Assembly (NCBI RefSeq): GCF_010731675.1
Contig: NZ_AP022584.1
Coordinates: 2,170,001-2,234,000 of the forward strand
Reading direction: 5' to 3'
Length of the DNA: 64,000 bases
Source of the DNA: Mycobacterium marseillense
GTDB taxonomy: Bacteria; Actinomycetota; Actinomycetes; Mycobacteriales; Mycobacteriaceae
The translations under genes were made by a program, and so were the position numbers. Shown here in pieces: positions 8,668-19,401 of this stretch (positions are counted from its first letter, which is position 1; the number at the start of each line of letters is the position of its first letter). The notes below the pieces were generated by a model. That model worked only from the letters and a program-made list of their open reading frames with translations. It ran no database searches and was not told the DNA's origin.

Positions 8668-10482
8668 CTAGGCCAGAAAGTCCGGCGGCAGCGACTCGAG
8701 CATCACCTTGGTCATCCGGACGGCGTACTCCGAGCTGCCACCCCCGACGATCAGCGCCGCGAATGCCAGATCGCCGCGGTAGCCGGCGAACCAGGAATGC
8801 GATCCGCCGGGGAACTCGGCCTCACCGGTCTTCCCGTACACCTCGCCGCAGCCGGCGATCTCCTTGGCGGTCCCGTTGGTCACCACCAACCGCATCATGG
8901 GCCGCAGCGCGTCGATCATCTTCGGGCTGATCGGCGTGGCGTCGCCCTGGACGGCCGTCTGACGGCCGGCGATCAATTGCGGCACGGGTGTCTTGCCGGC
9001 CGCGACCGTCGCCGCCACCAGGGCCATGCCGAACGGGCTGGCCAGCACCTTGCCCTGGCCGAAGCCGTCCTCGGTGCGCTCGGCGAGGTCGACCGTCGGT
9101 GGCACCGAGCCGGTCACCGTGGTGATGCCGTCGATCTGGTAGTCCAGCCCGAGCCCGTAGCGGGAGGCCGCCTGGGTCAGGCCACGCGGGGGCATCTTGC
9201 TGCTGAGCTCGGCGAAGGTGGTGTTGCACGAACTCGCGAACGCGCGCGACATCGGCACCACCCCGAGGTCGAAGCCCCCGTAGTTGGGGACGGTGCGGTG
9301 CCCGATGTCGAGATGGCCCGGGCAGCCCAGCATGGTGTTGGGGGTGGCCATGTCGCGTTCGACGGCCGCGCCGGCGGTGACCATCTTGAACGTCGACCCG
9401 GGCGGGAACAGCCCGGTGGTCGCCGGCAGGCCGTCGGCGTCGGCGCCGGCGTTCTGGGCGATCGCGAGGATCTCTCCGGTCGACGGCTTGATCGCCACGA
9501 TCATCGCCTTGCCGCCGCGGGTGTCCACCGCATGCTGGGCGGCGTTTTGCACCGCCCGGTCCATGGTGAGCGACACCGACGGGGCCGGTGACCCCTCGAC
9601 CTCGTGCAGCACTTCGACCTCGACGCCGTTCTGGTTGACGCTCACCACCCGCCAGCCCGCCTCGCCGTCGAGCTGGTCCACCACGGCCTTCTTCACCGCG
9701 GAGATGACCGCGGGCGCGAAATGCGGGTCGGTGGGCAGCATTTCGGGCTGGGGCGTGACCACGATGCCGGGCAGCCGGCCGATCGCCGGGAACACCTTGT
9801 CGTTGTCATCGGGGTGCAGCGTGACCGCGAGGTCGACCGGGTGGGGGGTCGAGCTGGCCTGCTCGGCGAGCAGCTGCGGGTCATTGAGCGCGTCGTTGAA
9901 GGGGTGCAGCACGTCGACCACCGCGCGCGCCGTGCCGAACAGCGCGGGTCCGGCCTGCGTGGCGTCCAGCGTGTAGTGGTACAGGTAGCCGGGCACCAGC
10001 ACGTCGCTGCCGCCGAGTTCGTTGACCGAGGCGCGGCGCGGCCGATCCGCGCGCAGCGCGAATGTCTGGTGCTCGCCCAATTTGGCGTGCAGCGCGGTGG
10101 TGGCCCAGCGCACCCGCCAGTGGCCCTCGTCGCGCGCCATCCTCAGCTGGCCGTCGTAGCTCCAGATGCGGTTCTTGGGCAGGTGCCAGGCGAAGCGATA
10201 GCCGACCGTGCCGGAGTCCTCGGCGTACTTGGCATTGAGGACCTGCGCGTCGAGGTGGGTCGCTTGCAGGCCCGACCAGGCGGCGTTGAGCGCTTCGCGG
10301 GCCTCGTTGGGGCTGTCGCTGAGCTGGGCGGCCGTGGCGGTGTCGCCGACGGCGAGGGCGCGGAAGAACTTCTCCGCGGCCGGGCCCGGGCCGTCGGGCC
10401 GCGGCGTGCACCCGGACAGGGCGATCACCGCGACGAGCAGCAGGCCTGAAACGGATGAGGCCGCTGTTGTTCTAGTTACCAT
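8668..10482 (-). CDS. penicillin-binding lipoprotein (transpeptidase)
   Basis: The 604-residue protein matches Rv2864c, a class B penicillin-binding lipoprotein that cross-links peptidoglycan outside the membrane. A signal sequence ends in the lipobox LSGC (Cys25). Residues about 30-150 form an NTF2-like MecA-N domain, followed by a dimerisation region and a transpeptidase domain with SxxK (STFK, Ser363 and Lys366), SCN at 418-420 and KTG at 551-553, so the active site is complete. The ATG at 10482 gives a proper signal peptide; a longer frame upstream does not. The M. tuberculosis toxin-antitoxin genes that flank this gene (vapBC23, relFG) are not present. Confidence 0.95.
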   Translation of the reverse strand: MVTRTTAASSVSGLLLVAVIALSGCTPRPDGPGPAAEKFFRALAVGDTATAAQLSDSPNEAREALNAAWSGLQATHLDAQVLNAKYAEDSGTVGYRFAWHLPKNRIWSYDGQLRMARDEGHWRVRWATTALHAKLGEHQTFALRADRPRRASVNELGGSDVLVPGYLYHYTLDATQAGPALFGTARAVVDVLHPFNDALNDPQLLAEQASSTPHPVDLAVTLHPDDNDKVFPAIGRLPGIVVTPQPEMLPTDPHFAPAVISAVKKAVVDQLDGEAGWRVVSVNQNGVEVEVLHEVEGSPAPSVSLTMDRAVQNAAQHAVDTRGGKAMIVAIKPSTGEILAIAQNAGADADGLPATTGLFPPGSTFKMVTAGAAVERDMATPNTMLGCPGHLDIGHRTVPNYGGFDLGVVPMSRAFASSCNTTFAELSSKMPPRGLTQAASRYGLGLDYQIDGITTVTGSVPPTVDLAERTEDGFGQGKVLASPFGMALVAATVAAGKTPVPQLIAGRQTAVQGDATPISPKMIDALRPMMRLVVTNGTAKEIAGCGEVYGKTGEAEFPGGSHSWFAGYRGDLAFAALIVGGGSSEYAVRMTKVMLESLPPDFLA

Positions 10483-10603
10483 CGGTGCTGATGTTATGAG
10501 CTGGGGCGGGAACAGCGGCGCCGCCACACCGAGATCGAACCGTTATGCGTGGTCGACACCCGCGTTTGCCCGCCGAATGCGCGGCTGGCCGCTCCTTAAC
10601 GGC

Positions 10604-10629
10604 CGAGTGTGCGGCGACCCGCACACTCG
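10604..10629. repeat. perfect palindromic repeat with GAGTGTGCG arms
   Basis: An 11-bp inverted repeat (CGAGTGTGCGG, then CGAC, then CCGCACACTCG) lies in the 166-bp gap between the GNAT gene and the penicillin-binding lipoprotein gene. The same arms recur in degenerate form at 58706-58764. It could form a hairpin, which would follow no gene end here, or be a dispersed mycobacterial intergenic repeat. The rest of the gap holds a -10-like TAACAT eight bases before the lipoprotein start. Confidence 0.6.
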
Positions 10630-10648
10630 CGACCACGGGCGGGCGCAG

Positions 10649-11503
10649 CTAGTCGAGCAGCACCGTCGCGAAGGTGCCGATCTCGGCGAAGCCCACTCGG
10701 GCGTAGGCGGCGCGCGCCACCGCATTGAAGTCGTTGACGTAGAGGCTGGCGGTCCGCCCGCTGCCGACGATCACCGCGGCGACCGTGGCGGTGCCGGCGG
10801 TGCCCAGGCCCAGGCCGCGCCACTCGGGGTGCACCCACACGCCCTGGATCTGGCCCACCCCCGGCGACTGGGAGCCCACCTCGGCCTTGAAGACGACCTG
10901 GCCGTGCTCGAACCGCGCCCAGGCGCGACCGGCCGAGATGAGGCTGGCCACGCGGCGCCGATAGCCGCGGCCGCCGTCCCCGATCCTCGGGTCGACGCCC
11001 ACCTCGCCGATGAACATGTCGACCGCCGCCACCAGGTAGGCGTCCAGTTCCTCGGGCCGGACCTGGCGCACCGCGGTGTCGATCTCACAGTTCGGGTGGC
11101 TGGACAACGCCAGCAGCGGCTGGTGGTCGCGCACGTCGCGGGCGGGCCCCCACGCCGCCTCGAGCCGCTCCCACATCGGCATCACCAGATCGGCCCGGCC
11201 GACCAGCGACGAGCAGCGCCGCGTCCCGCGCATGGCCTCGTCGGCGAACGCATTCAGGTCGGCCGGCGCGCCGCGCAGCGGGATCAGGTTGGCGCCGGCG
11301 AAGCACAGCGATTCGTCGGCACCGCGCAGCGTCCACAGTTCCCCGCCGATCGAATTGGGGTCGATGCCGTGGTCGGCCACGCGCGCGGCAACCATGCACG
11401 AGGCGACGGGATCGTCCTCGAGCACCCGCCACACCGCGGCCGCGTCACGCACCACCGACACCCGACGCTCGCCGACGAGGCGGAAAAGGGGCGGAGCCGA
11501 CAT
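10649..11503 (-). CDS. GNAT family N-acetyltransferase with DUF4081 domain
   Basis: This 284-residue protein matches Rv2867c. The N-terminal half (about 1-130) resembles the DUF4081 domain that precedes some actinobacterial acetyltransferase domains. The C-terminal half has the GNAT acetyl-CoA loop in GVWVHPEWRGLGLGT and the following beta-bulge LYVNDFNAVARAAYARVGF. It would transfer an acetyl group to an amine or protein; no substrate is evident. It lies 49 bp downstream of ispG on the same strand and probably belongs to the ispG-rip1-dxr transcript. Confidence 0.88.
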   Translation of the reverse strand: MSAPPLFRLVGERRVSVVRDAAAVWRVLEDDPVASCMVAARVADHGIDPNSIGGELWTLRGADESLCFAGANLIPLRGAPADLNAFADEAMRGTRRCSSLVGRADLVMPMWERLEAAWGPARDVRDHQPLLALSSHPNCEIDTAVRQVRPEELDAYLVAAVDMFIGEVGVDPRIGDGGRGYRRRVASLISAGRAWARFEHGQVVFKAEVGSQSPGVGQIQGVWVHPEWRGLGLGTAGTATVAAVIVGSGRTASLYVNDFNAVARAAYARVGFAEIGTFATVLLD

Positions 11504-11552
11504 GTGGCGAACTCTCTGTGGTGCGATCTCAGGGCCAGGGCGCTGGCCTTTA

Positions 11553-12719
11553 TCAGCTTACGGTCACAACCGGCGAACCGCTCGATGTTGTGTCCGGTCC
11601 GTGATCGCCGCCCATCTCGGCGGCGATGCGCATCGCCTCCTCGATCAGGGTCTCGACGATCTGCGCCTCGGGCACGGTCTTGATCACCTCGCCGCGAACG
11701 AAGATCTGCCCCTTGCCATTTCCCGATGCGACGCCCAGGTCGGCCTCGCGGGCCTCCCCCGGACCGTTGACGACGCAGCCCATCACGGCGACCCGTAGCG
11801 GGACGTCGAGACCGTCCAGGCCGGCCGTCACCGCGTTGGCGAGGGTGTAGACGTCGACCTGCGCGCGCCCGCACGACGGGCAGGACACGATCTCGAGCCC
11901 GCGCGGGCGCAGGTTCAGCGACTCGAGGATCTGGATGCCGACCTTGACCTCTTCGACCGGGGGCGCCGACAGCGACACCCGGATGGTGTCGCCGATGCCG
12001 CGGCTCAGCAACGCGCCGAAGGCGACGGCGGACTTGATGGTGCCCTGGAACGCGGGGCCGGCCTCGGTGACGCCGAGGTGCAGCGGGTAATCGCACTGCG
12101 CGGCGAGCTGCTCGTAGGCCGCGACCATCACCACCGGGTCGTTGTGCTTGACGCTGATCTTGATGTCGCCGAAGCCGTGTTCCTCGAACAGCGACGCCTC
12201 CCACAGCGCCGACTCGACCAGCGCCTCGGGGGTGGCCTTGCCGTACTTCTCCAGGAACCGCTTGTCCAGCGAGCCCGCGTTGACGCCGATGCGGATCGGG
12301 ATGCCGGCGGCGCCGGCGGCCTTGGCGACCTCGCCGACGCGGCCGTCGAACTCCTTGATGTTGCCCGGGTTCACCCGGACCGCGGCGCAGCCCGCGTCGA
12401 TCGCGGCGAAGATGTACTTCGGCTGGAAGTGGATGTCGGCGATCACCGGGATCTGGCTGTGCCGGGCGATCTCGGCCAGCGCGTCGGCGTCCTCCTGACG
12501 CGGGCAGGCCACGCGGACGATGTCACAGCCGGCCGCGGTCAGCTCGGCGATCTGCTGCAGCGTGGTGTTGACGTCATGGGTCTTGGTGGTGCACATCGAC
12601 TGCACCGAAATCGGATGGTCGCTGCCGACCCCGACGTCGCGGACCATCAGTTGGCGGGTCCGACGTCGGGGCGCAAGCGTGGGCGCCGGAGCGTCCGGCA
12701 TGCCCAGGCCAATGGTCAC
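11553..12719 (-). CDS. ispG: 4-hydroxy-3-methylbut-2-en-1-yl diphosphate synthase (flavodoxin)
   Basis: IspG (GcpE) performs the penultimate step of the MEP isoprenoid pathway, reducing MEcPP to HMBPP with a [4Fe-4S] cluster. The 388 residues match Rv2868c. The TIM-barrel part carries [10 protein letters not shown] and IADIHF; the C-terminal domain supplies the cluster ligands Cys280 and Cys283 (SCPSCGR), Cys315 (GCVVNGPGE) and Glu322. The start is a GTG 16 bp after the rip1 stop, so the two are co-transcribed. With dxr two genes upstream, two MEP enzymes flank the Rip1 protease. Confidence 0.97.
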   Translation of the reverse strand: MTIGLGMPDAPAPTLAPRRRTRQLMVRDVGVGSDHPISVQSMCTTKTHDVNTTLQQIAELTAAGCDIVRVACPRQEDADALAEIARHSQIPVIADIHFQPKYIFAAIDAGCAAVRVNPGNIKEFDGRVGEVAKAAGAAGIPIRIGVNAGSLDKRFLEKYGKATPEALVESALWEASLFEEHGFGDIKISVKHNDPVVMVAAYEQLAAQCDYPLHLGVTEAGPAFQGTIKSAVAFGALLSRGIGDTIRVSLSAPPVEEVKVGIQILESLNLRPRGLEIVSCPSCGRAQVDVYTLANAVTAGLDGLDVPLRVAVMGCVVNGPGEAREADLGVASGNGKGQIFVRGEVIKTVPEAQIVETLIEEAMRIAAEMGGDHGPDTTSSGSPVVTVS

Positions 12720-12735
12720 TGTCGTAGTTCCTTAG

Positions 12736-13959
12736 CTATTGGAAGAGCCTGATCGGGTTGACCAGATCGGCGGTCACGGTCAGCAGCATGTAGCCGACCA
12801 CGAACACCAGCACGACGTACGTCGCGGGCATGAGTTTGAGGTAGTTCACCGGCGCGGCCGCGACCATGCCGCGGGCCGACCGGATCAGGTTGCGGACCTT
12901 TTCGAACATCGCGATGGCGATGTGCCCGCCGTCGAACGGCAGCAGCGGCACCAGGTTGATCGCCCCCAGGATGAGGTTCAGCTGGGCCAGGAAGAACCAG
13001 AACGCCACCCACAGTCCGTGATCGACGGTGTCGCCGCCGATGATGCTGGCCCCGACCACGCTCATCGGGGTCTGCGGGTCGCGCTGGCCGCCACCGATCG
13101 CATGCACCAGCGCCCCGACCTTCGTCGGGATCGTGACAAGCGCCTTGCCCACCTCGACGGTCAGGTCCCCGGCGAAGACCAGACTGCCCGGGATCGCCGA
13201 GAGCACCCCGTAGTGCGTCGGGCCGGCGTGGACGGCGCCGACGCCGATGGCGCCGACCGTCGAGGCCTGCGGCTGAGCGCCCTGCCCCTCGGCCCCGGTG
13301 GTGAGGTAGCGCTGCGTGGGCGTGACATCGACATAGGTGGTGATCGCGGTGTCGTCCCGCTCGACGACGATCGGGGTGTTGCCGTGCACTTTGCGGATGG
13401 CCGCGGCCATCTCCTCGAAGGTCGACACCCGGGTGTCTCCCACCTTGACGATGACGTCGCCGGGACGGATTCCGGCCAGCGCCGCCGGCCCGGGCCCGGC
13501 GCAGTCGGCGATCTTGCCCGGAGCCACTTCCGGTGCCACACAAGCGGTTTCGCCGACCACCGCCTGGGTGGGCGGGTGCAGGTCGGGCAGGCCCCAGACC
13601 AGCGCGATGCCGTAGAGCAGCACCAGGCAGATGATGAAGTTCGCGGCGGGCCCGGCGAACAGCACCGCGACCCGCTTCCAGACCTTCTGCCTGAACATGG
13701 CGCGGTCGGTCTCGTCGGGCGCCAGCTCTTCCACCGAGGTCATGCCGGCGATGTCGCAGAAGCCGCCCAGCGGCACGGCCTTGAGGCCGTATTCGGTTTC
13801 GCCGCGCCGGGTCGACCACAGCGTCGGGCCGAAACCGACGAAGTAGCGCCGCACCTTCATGCCGGTGGCACGCGCCACCCACATATGGCCGCACTCGTGC
13901 AGGGCCACCGAAATCAGGATGGCCAGTGCGAACAGCACAATGCCGATGACGAACATCAT
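12736..13959 (-). CDS. rip1: site-2 intramembrane metalloprotease Rip1
   Basis: Rip1 (Rv2869c) cleaves anti-sigma factors within the membrane and controls several sigma-factor responses and cell-envelope genes. The 407-residue protein opens with a transmembrane helix bearing the zinc motif HECGH (His21, Glu22, His25). A PDZ domain sits in the middle (about 130-230, [21 protein letters not shown]), and the C-terminal membrane segment has the third zinc ligand in the LDG-type motif LLPFDGGH. Two consecutive ATG codons make the first residue uncertain by one position. It sits between dxr and ispG on one transcript. Confidence 0.97.
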   Translation of the reverse strand: MMFVIGIVLFALAILISVALHECGHMWVARATGMKVRRYFVGFGPTLWSTRRGETEYGLKAVPLGGFCDIAGMTSVEELAPDETDRAMFRQKVWKRVAVLFAGPAANFIICLVLLYGIALVWGLPDLHPPTQAVVGETACVAPEVAPGKIADCAGPGPAALAGIRPGDVIVKVGDTRVSTFEEMAAAIRKVHGNTPIVVERDDTAITTYVDVTPTQRYLTTGAEGQGAQPQASTVGAIGVGAVHAGPTHYGVLSAIPGSLVFAGDLTVEVGKALVTIPTKVGALVHAIGGGQRDPQTPMSVVGASIIGGDTVDHGLWVAFWFFLAQLNLILGAINLVPLLPFDGGHIAIAMFEKVRNLIRSARGMVAAAPVNYLKLMPATYVVLVFVVGYMLLTVTADLVNPIRLFQ

Positions 13960-13978
13960 TAGGCTGCGAGGACCTTTC

Positions 13979-15190
13979 TCACACCGCTCCGGAGGCTTTT
14001 ACCGACGATTTGGCGGGCTGGGCTGCTGCGACGACACGCTGCGCCCGCTCCCGTGCCCAGCGCTGCGCGTCCAGTACCTCATCCACGTTAGCGGGTGAAA
14101 CGTCCCATTGGTCGGCGGCGTGCAGCACGTCGGCGATGGTTTTGACAATCGCGCCGAACCCGATGCGGCCCGCCAGGAACGCCTCCGCCGCCTCCTCGTT
14201 GGCGGCGTTGTAGACCGCGGTCATGCAGCCGCCGGCCTGCCCGGCGTGACGGGCGAGCTCGACGGCGGGGAAAACGTCGTTGTCCAGCGGCTCGAAGTCC
14301 CAGCTGGACGCCGTGCTGAAGTCGCAGCGGGCGGCCGCCCCGGGCACCCGGTGCGGCCAGCCCAGGGCCAGCGAGATCGGCAGCTTCATGTCCGGCGGGC
14401 TGGCCTGGGCGATGGTCGAACCGTCGACGAAGGTGACCATCGAATGAACGATCGACTGGGGGTGCACGACCACCTCGATGCGGTCGTAGGGAAGGCCGAA
14501 CAGCAGGTGGGTTTCGATGAGCTCGAGCCCCTTGTTGACCAGCGAGGCCGAGTTCAGCGTGTTCATCGGCCCCATCGACCACGTCGGGTGCGCACCGGCC
14601 TGCTCGGGGGTGACGTCCTCGAGCTGGGCGGCGGTCCAGCCGCGGAACGGGCCGCCCGACGCGGTCAGCACCAGCTTGGCGACTTCGTCGGGGGTACCGC
14701 CGCGCAGGCACTGGGCCAGGGCGGAATGTTCGGAGTCCACGGGCACGATCTGGCCGGGCCGGGCGGCCTTGAGCACCAGCGGACCGCCGGCGATCAGCGA
14801 TTCCTTGTTGGCCAGCGCCAGCCGGGCCCCGGACTCCAGCGCGGCCAGCGTGGGCCGCAGGCCCAGCGCCCCCACCAGCGCATTGAGGACGACGTCGGCC
14901 TCGGTCTCCTGGACCAGCCGGGTCACGGCCTCGGGCCCGGAAAAGGGGATGTCGCCGGCCTGCCGCGCCGCGCGTTCGTCGGCGACCGCGATGTTGGTCA
15001 CACCGGTGGCGGCACGCTGGTGCAACAGCGTGTCCAGGTTCGCCCCGCCCGCGGCCAGGCCGACCACCTCGAAGCGGTCCGGATTGGCCGCGATGACGTC
15101 CAGCGCCTGCGTGCCGATCGAACCGGTGCTGCCCAGCACCAGCACACGCACGCGGCCCGGGGTTTGCCCGTCGGTCGTCGGGTTGGTCAC
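13979..15190 (-). CDS. dxr: 1-deoxy-D-xylulose 5-phosphate reductoisomerase
   Basis: Dxr converts DXP to MEP, the first committed step of the MEP pathway and the target of fosmidomycin. The 403 residues match Rv2870c: NADPH motif GSTGSIG (20-26), NKESL, the metal-binding DSEHSA region, SGGPFRG and the C-terminal AANEEA. The frame is open far upstream, but the GTG at 15190 matches the family N-terminus (TN...[13 protein letters not shown]). CACAAT lies six bases before that GTG, so the mRNA may be leaderless. rip1 follows after 19 bp. Confidence 0.96.
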   Translation of the reverse strand: MTNPTTDGQTPGRVRVLVLGSTGSIGTQALDVIAANPDRFEVVGLAAGGANLDTLLHQRAATGVTNIAVADERAARQAGDIPFSGPEAVTRLVQETEADVVLNALVGALGLRPTLAALESGARLALANKESLIAGGPLVLKAARPGQIVPVDSEHSALAQCLRGGTPDEVAKLVLTASGGPFRGWTAAQLEDVTPEQAGAHPTWSMGPMNTLNSASLVNKGLELIETHLLFGLPYDRIEVVVHPQSIVHSMVTFVDGSTIAQASPPDMKLPISLALGWPHRVPGAAARCDFSTASSWDFEPLDNDVFPAVELARHAGQAGGCMTAVYNAANEEAAEAFLAGRIGFGAIVKTIADVLHAADQWDVSPANVDEVLDAQRWARERAQRVVAAAQPAKSSVKASGAV

Positions 15191-15310
15191 CCATTCATTG
15201 TGCCGCCCGACCCCGACGGGGGCCACGATGCGGCCGCGGCCACCGGGCCGGCGCGGGGTTATGCCAGAATTTGGGTTCAGCAAGCCGATCCGATCCGAAA
15301 GGGATGCGCC

Positions 15311-15565
15311 GTGGCCAGTACCGAGGTCGAACACTTCACCGGCGTCGACTCCGTCGAGGTGCCCTCGGCGCGGTGGGGTTGGAGCCGGATCAATCACCGG
15401 ACCTGGCACATCGTCGGCCTGTGCGTCTTCGGGTTCTTGCTGGCGATGCTGCGTGGCAACCACGTCGGCCACATCGAGGACTGGTTCCTGATCGGGTTCG
15501 CGACGCTGGTTCTCGTCGTCCTGATCCGCGACCTGTGGGGCCGCCGGCGCGGCTGGATCCGCTAG
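15311..15565 (+). CDS. DUF2631 small membrane protein
   Basis: This 84-residue protein matches the Rv2876 family (DUF2631). It has a soluble N-terminus with [20 protein letters not shown], then two hydrophobic segments (about 32-45 and 56-70) separated by the conserved [14 protein letters not shown], and ends in a basic RRRGWIR. It is probably an inner-membrane protein; no activity is known. The GTG start has an AAAGGG ribosome site seven bases upstream. It is transcribed divergently from dxr. The M. tuberculosis genes between dxr and Rv2876 (mpt70, dipZ and mpt83 among them) are missing here. Confidence 0.85.
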   Translation: MASTEVEHFTGVDSVEVPSARWGWSRINHRTWHIVGLCVFGFLLAMLRGNHVGHIEDWFLIGFATLVLVVLIRDLWGRRRGWIR

Positions 15566-16660
15566 CTACCTGTTCTCGAAGGCCAGCTGCCCGCACGCGG
15601 CACTGATCTCCCGGCCGCGGGTGTCGCGCACCGTGCAGGACACCCCCTGGGCACGGACCCGCCGCACGAATTCGCGCTCGACCGGTTTGGGGCTCGCATC
15701 CCACTCGCTGCCCGGCGTCGGGTTGAGGGGGATCAGGTTCACGTGCACCAGCGGCCCCAGCGCCCGGTGCAGCCGCTGCCCCAGCAGATCCGCCCGCCAC
15801 TGCTGGTCGTTGACGTCACGGATCAGCGCGTACTCCACCGATACCCGCCGGCCGGTGACGTCGGCGTAGTACCGCGCGGCGTCGAGCGCCTCGTCGATCT
15901 TCCACCGGTTGTTGACCGGCACCAGGGTGTCGCGCAGTTCGTCGTCGGGCGCGTGCAGCGACAGCGCCAGCGTCACCGCGAGCCCTTCGTCGGCGAGTTT
16001 GCGGATCGCGGGCGCCAGGCCCACCGTCGACACCGTCACCGACCGGGCCGAGATGCCGAAGCCATGCGGCGGCGCGGCGACGATGCGCCGGACCGCGGCG
16101 ACCACCCGGGCATAGTTGGCCAGCGGCTCCCCCATGCCCATGAAGACCACGTTGGACAGCCGGTCCCCGAAGTCGTCGCGTAGCGCCGCGGCGCCGGCGC
16201 GCACCTGCTCGAGGATCTCGGCCGTCGACAGGTTGCGGCTCAGGCCGCCCTGTCCGGTCGCGCAGAACGGACACGCCATGCCGCAGCCGGCCTGCGACGA
16301 GATGCACACCGTGTTGCGCTGCGGGTAGCGCATCAACACCGACTCCACGGTGACCCCATCGAGGGCCCGCCACAACGTCTTTCGCGTCTGGCCGGCATCG
16401 CAGGCCACCTCGGAGGCGGCGGTGAGCAGGATCGGGAACATCGTGTCGGCGATCGCGTCGCGCAGTCCGGCCGGCAGGTCGGTCATCTGCCGCGGGTCGG
16501 CGATCAGCCGCCCGTAGTACTGATGCGCCAGTTGCTTGGCACGAAAAGCGGGCAAGCCCAGCTCGGCGACGGCCGACGCGCGGCCGTCCGCGTCCAGGTC
16601 GGCCAGGTGCCGCGGCGGCCTGCCGGGGCGCGGCTCGGAGAAAACCAGTTGTTGGACCAT
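15566..16660 (-). CDS. rlmN: 23S rRNA (adenine-2503-C2)-methyltransferase (dual-specificity RlmN)
   Basis: RlmN is a radical-SAM enzyme that methylates C2 of A2503 in 23S rRNA and A37 in some tRNAs. The 364-residue protein has the cluster motif CxxxCxxC at Cys126, Cys130 and Cys133 (CGMACPFC) and a C-terminal [11 protein letters not shown] with the methyl-carrying cysteine. The ATG at 16660 gives exactly the length known for Rv2880c; a GTG at 16681 would add seven unmatched residues. It follows cdsA by 28 bp and ends one base from the convergent DUF2631 gene. Confidence 0.95.
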   Translation of the reverse strand: MVQQLVFSEPRPGRPPRHLADLDADGRASAVAELGLPAFRAKQLAHQYYGRLIADPRQMTDLPAGLRDAIADTMFPILLTAASEVACDAGQTRKTLWRALDGVTVESVLMRYPQRNTVCISSQAGCGMACPFCATGQGGLSRNLSTAEILEQVRAGAAALRDDFGDRLSNVVFMGMGEPLANYARVVAAVRRIVAAPPHGFGISARSVTVSTVGLAPAIRKLADEGLAVTLALSLHAPDDELRDTLVPVNNRWKIDEALDAARYYADVTGRRVSVEYALIRDVNDQQWRADLLGQRLHRALGPLVHVNLIPLNPTPGSEWDASPKPVEREFVRRVRAQGVSCTVRDTRGREISAACGQLAFENR

Positions 16661-16688
16661 GACCTGTCCAGTATCGGTCACGTTCGGC

Positions 16689-17633
16689 CTAGGGAACGAG
16701 CGTCAGCACCGTCCAGGCCGCGACCGCCGAGGGCAGGACGCCGTCGAGCCGGTCCATCAGGCCGCCGTGGCCGGGCAGCAGCCGGCCCATGTCCTTGATG
16801 CCGAGGTCGCGCTTGACCTGCGATTCCACCAGGTCGCCGAGCGTGCCGGTCAGCACCAGGACGACACCCAGCAGCACACCAATCCACGGCGGTTTGCCGG
16901 CCAGGAACGTCGCGGTCAGCGTCGCCGCGGTGATTCCGAACACCAGGGAACCGGCGAATCCCTCCCAGGACTTCTTGGGGCTGACCGCCGGCACCATCGG
17001 GTGCTTGCCGAAGAGCGCTCCCACGGCATATCCGCCGGTGTCGGAGGCGACGACGGTGATCATCAGGCAGAAAACGCGCCCGGCCCCGTCGTGCGGATAG
17101 ACCAGCAGCACGCCGAAGGAGGCGAACAGCGGCACCCAGGCGGCCAGGAACGCGGTGGCCGAGGCGTCCCGGAGGTAGTTGGCCGACGGTGAGCCATCGA
17201 ACGGCTCGGGCCGTTTGCTGTTGTCCTGCATGAATAGCCGCCACACGTTGCACACCACCACCGTGATGCCGAAGCCGGCCAGGGCGCCCGCGGCATGGAA
17301 CGGCCAGGTCAGCCACACCGTGAGCTGACCGCCGGCCAGCAGCGGGATGACGGGTATGAGGTAGCCGGCTTCGCGCAACCGCCGAACCACTTCGTGGGTG
17401 GCCACCACGATGGCGAGCGCGACGATGGGCACCCAAAAGCGCGGCGCGAACACCAGCGTCACGACCAGGACCCCACCGATACCGGCCCCTACCGCGATGG
17501 CGGCGCGCAGGTCGCGGCCGGCGCGGGATGTCTTCTTCGCCGGGTGCGGCATCGCCGTGAAGGAGGGTTGCGGCTTGGCTGCGGCCGCCGGCTCGTCGGG
17601 CGGGGTGCCTGCGCCGGAATCTGGGTTAGCCAC
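16689..17633 (-). CDS. cdsA: phosphatidate cytidylyltransferase (CDP-diglyceride synthase)
   Basis: CdsA makes CDP-diacylglycerol from phosphatidate and CTP for synthesis of phosphatidylinositol, cardiolipin and phosphatidylethanolamine in the membrane. The 314-residue protein has a hydrophilic Pro/Ala-rich N-terminus of about 40 residues, then seven or so transmembrane helices. The C-terminal signature [18 protein letters not shown]...[10 protein letters not shown] is complete. It matches Rv2881c. The start is a GTG; frr ends 32 bp upstream, so the run pyrH-frr-cdsA-rlmN is probably one operon. Confidence 0.95.
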   Translation of the reverse strand: MANPDSGAGTPPDEPAAAAKPQPSFTAMPHPAKKTSRAGRDLRAAIAVGAGIGGVLVVTLVFAPRFWVPIVALAIVVATHEVVRRLREAGYLIPVIPLLAGGQLTVWLTWPFHAAGALAGFGITVVVCNVWRLFMQDNSKRPEPFDGSPSANYLRDASATAFLAAWVPLFASFGVLLVYPHDGAGRVFCLMITVVASDTGGYAVGALFGKHPMVPAVSPKKSWEGFAGSLVFGITAATLTATFLAGKPPWIGVLLGVVLVLTGTLGDLVESQVKRDLGIKDMGRLLPGHGGLMDRLDGVLPSAVAAWTVLTLVP

Positions 17634-17665
17634 GGGCCTGAGTCAACTTAGCTGCCGAGCGGTCG

Positions 17666-18223
17666 CTAGACCTCGAGCAGCTCGCCTTCTTTGTGCTTGA
17701 CCAACTCTTCGATCTGGGTGGTGTATTGGTGCGTGGTCTTGTCCAGGTCCTTTTCGGCGCGGCCGACCTCGTCCTCGCCGGCCTCGCCGTCCTTGCGGAT
17801 GCGGTGCAGCTCCTCCATCGCTTTGCGACGGATGTTGCGCACCGAGACCTTGGCGTCCTCGCCCTTGCTCTTGGCCTGCTTGACCAGCTCCCGGCGGCGT
17901 TCCTCGGTGAGCTGCGGGACCGCCACGCGGATCAGGGTGCCGTCGTTGGTGGGATTGACACCCAGGTCGGAGTTGCGGATCGCCGTCTCGATCGCGCCCA
18001 CCTGGCTGGCCTCGTAGGGCTTGATCACCACCAGGCGCGCCTCGGGGACGTTGATGCTGGCCAGCTGCGTGATGGGGGTGGCGGCGCCGTAGTAGTCGAT
18101 CACGATCCGCGAGAACATGCCCGGGTTGGCGCGCCCGGTCCGGATGGTCGACAAGTCGTCGCGGGCCACCGCTACGGCCTTCTCCATTTTCTCTTCCGCG
18201 TCGAAGAGAGCCTCGTCAATCAT
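17666..18223 (-). CDS. frr: ribosome recycling factor
   Basis: Frr splits the post-termination ribosome together with EF-G. The 185-residue protein is full length: a long three-helix bundle with the internal PLGxx-type domain ([21 protein letters not shown]) and the end motif [28 protein letters not shown]. It matches Rv2882c. It follows pyrH by 49 bp, the usual pyrH-frr pairing in bacteria, and starts with ATG. Confidence 0.97.
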   Translation of the reverse strand: MIDEALFDAEEKMEKAVAVARDDLSTIRTGRANPGMFSRIVIDYYGAATPITQLASINVPEARLVVIKPYEASQVGAIETAIRNSDLGVNPTNDGTLIRVAVPQLTEERRRELVKQAKSKGEDAKVSVRNIRRKAMEELHRIRKDGEAGEDEVGRAEKDLDKTTHQYTTQIEELVKHKEGELLEV

Positions 18224-18272
18224 GTGCGCCGCTCCTCATCACTACGTTCTGCATCGTCGCCACCGCATCCCC

Positions 18273-19070
18273 TCAGGTGGTGACCAGCGTCCCGATCTTC
18301 TCACCAGCGACCGCACGGGCGATATTGCCATTGGTCAACAGGTTGAACACCAGGATCGGCATGCCATTGTCCATGCACAGGCTGAATGCGGTCGCATCGG
18401 CCACGCGTAGACCGCGGTCGATCACCTCGCGATGGCTGATCGCGGTGATCAATTCGGCCTCGGGATACTGCCGCGGATCCGCGGAGAAGACGCCGTCGAC
18501 GGCCTTGGCCATCAGCACCACCTCGGCGCCGATCTCCAACGCCCGCTGCGCGGCGGTGGTGTCGGTGGAGAAGTACGGCAGTCCCATGCCGGCACCGAAG
18601 ATCACCACCCGTCCCTTTTCCAGGTGGCGCACGGCGCGCAAGGGCAGGTAGGGCTCGGCGACCTGACCCATGGTGATCGCGGTCTGGACGCGGGTGACGA
18701 TCCCTTCCTTCTCCAAAAAGTCTTGCAGCGCGAGGCTGTTCATGACGGTGCCCAGCATGCCCATGTAGTCCGACCGCGTGCGTTCCATGCCGCGCTGTTG
18801 CAGCTGCGCGCCCCGGAAGAAGTTGCCGCCGCCGATTACGACGGCGACCTGGACGCCGCCGCGGACCACCTCGGCGATCTGCTGCGCGACCAATGCCACG
18901 ACGTCGGGATCCAAGCCGACCTGGCCGCCGCCGAACATTTCGCCGCCGAGCTTGAGCAGCACTCGCGAATACCTGGCCCGGGTCAGCGGCTGGCCGGAAG
19001 CCAGTCCATTCGTCGGCTCCCGCCTCGGGGCCGCCGGACCGGCGGCGGGTGGCTCCCTGGACTCCGTCAT
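18273..19070 (-). CDS. pyrH: UMP kinase
   Basis: PyrH phosphorylates UMP to UDP for pyrimidine nucleotide synthesis and is allosterically controlled by UTP and GTP. The 265-residue protein has the amino-acid-kinase fold with [19 protein letters not shown], and the ATP-site segment [16 protein letters not shown] 30-residue Pro/Ala-rich N-terminal tail precedes the domain, as in Rv2883c. It is the first gene of the pyrH-frr-cdsA-rlmN run, transcribed away from the CsbD gene across a 331-bp gap. Confidence 0.97.
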   Translation of the reverse strand: MTESREPPAAGPAAPRREPTNGLASGQPLTRARYSRVLLKLGGEMFGGGQVGLDPDVVALVAQQIAEVVRGGVQVAVVIGGGNFFRGAQLQQRGMERTRSDYMGMLGTVMNSLALQDFLEKEGIVTRVQTAITMGQVAEPYLPLRAVRHLEKGRVVIFGAGMGLPYFSTDTTAAQRALEIGAEVVLMAKAVDGVFSADPRQYPEAELITAISHREVIDRGLRVADATAFSLCMDNGMPILVFNLLTNGNIARAVAGEKIGTLVTT

Positions 19071-19401
19071 CAGACTCCTCGCATGAGAGTGCCATCCCGG
19101 GCGATCTCATCCGGAACGGCATTTCACATCCTGCCTCATCGCAGCACAATGCGGCGTCGGCGGGGTGCATTATGCGCACAGTTGGCGCGCGGGAGCGATT
19201 TTCGAGTCTGGCGGTACCGGATTATCCCGGCGCCAAGCGGGGCGTTTGAGCCGTCGACGGCGGGGGAATCCGCTACAACGCGGCGACATATGCGGTCTTG
19301 AGCAAGGAGGGCCGGCTTCGTCGTATGACCGGATCGATCGCTCGCGATCGTCGTTGAGCGCGTGGATCGCTCACAGTACGCCAACGAGGAGGAACGGATC
19401 C
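19071..19401. promoter_or_regulatory. divergent intergenic region of pyrH and the CsbD gene, with a SigF-like promoter
   Basis: This 331-bp stretch separates pyrH (minus) from the CsbD-like gene (plus) and holds no supported gene. GTTT at 19244-19247, a 16-bp spacer and GGGAAT at 19264-19269 resemble the mycobacterial SigF promoter (GTTT, 15-17 bp, GGGTAT) with one mismatch in the -10 part, about 130 bases before the CsbD start. The promoter of pyrH must lie nearer its start, but I do not see a clear box. Confidence 0.35.

Noticed and set aside
11553..11600. Possible small gene or leader between ispG and the GNAT gene
   Set aside because: The gap is under 50 bp and contains no start with a ribosome site.
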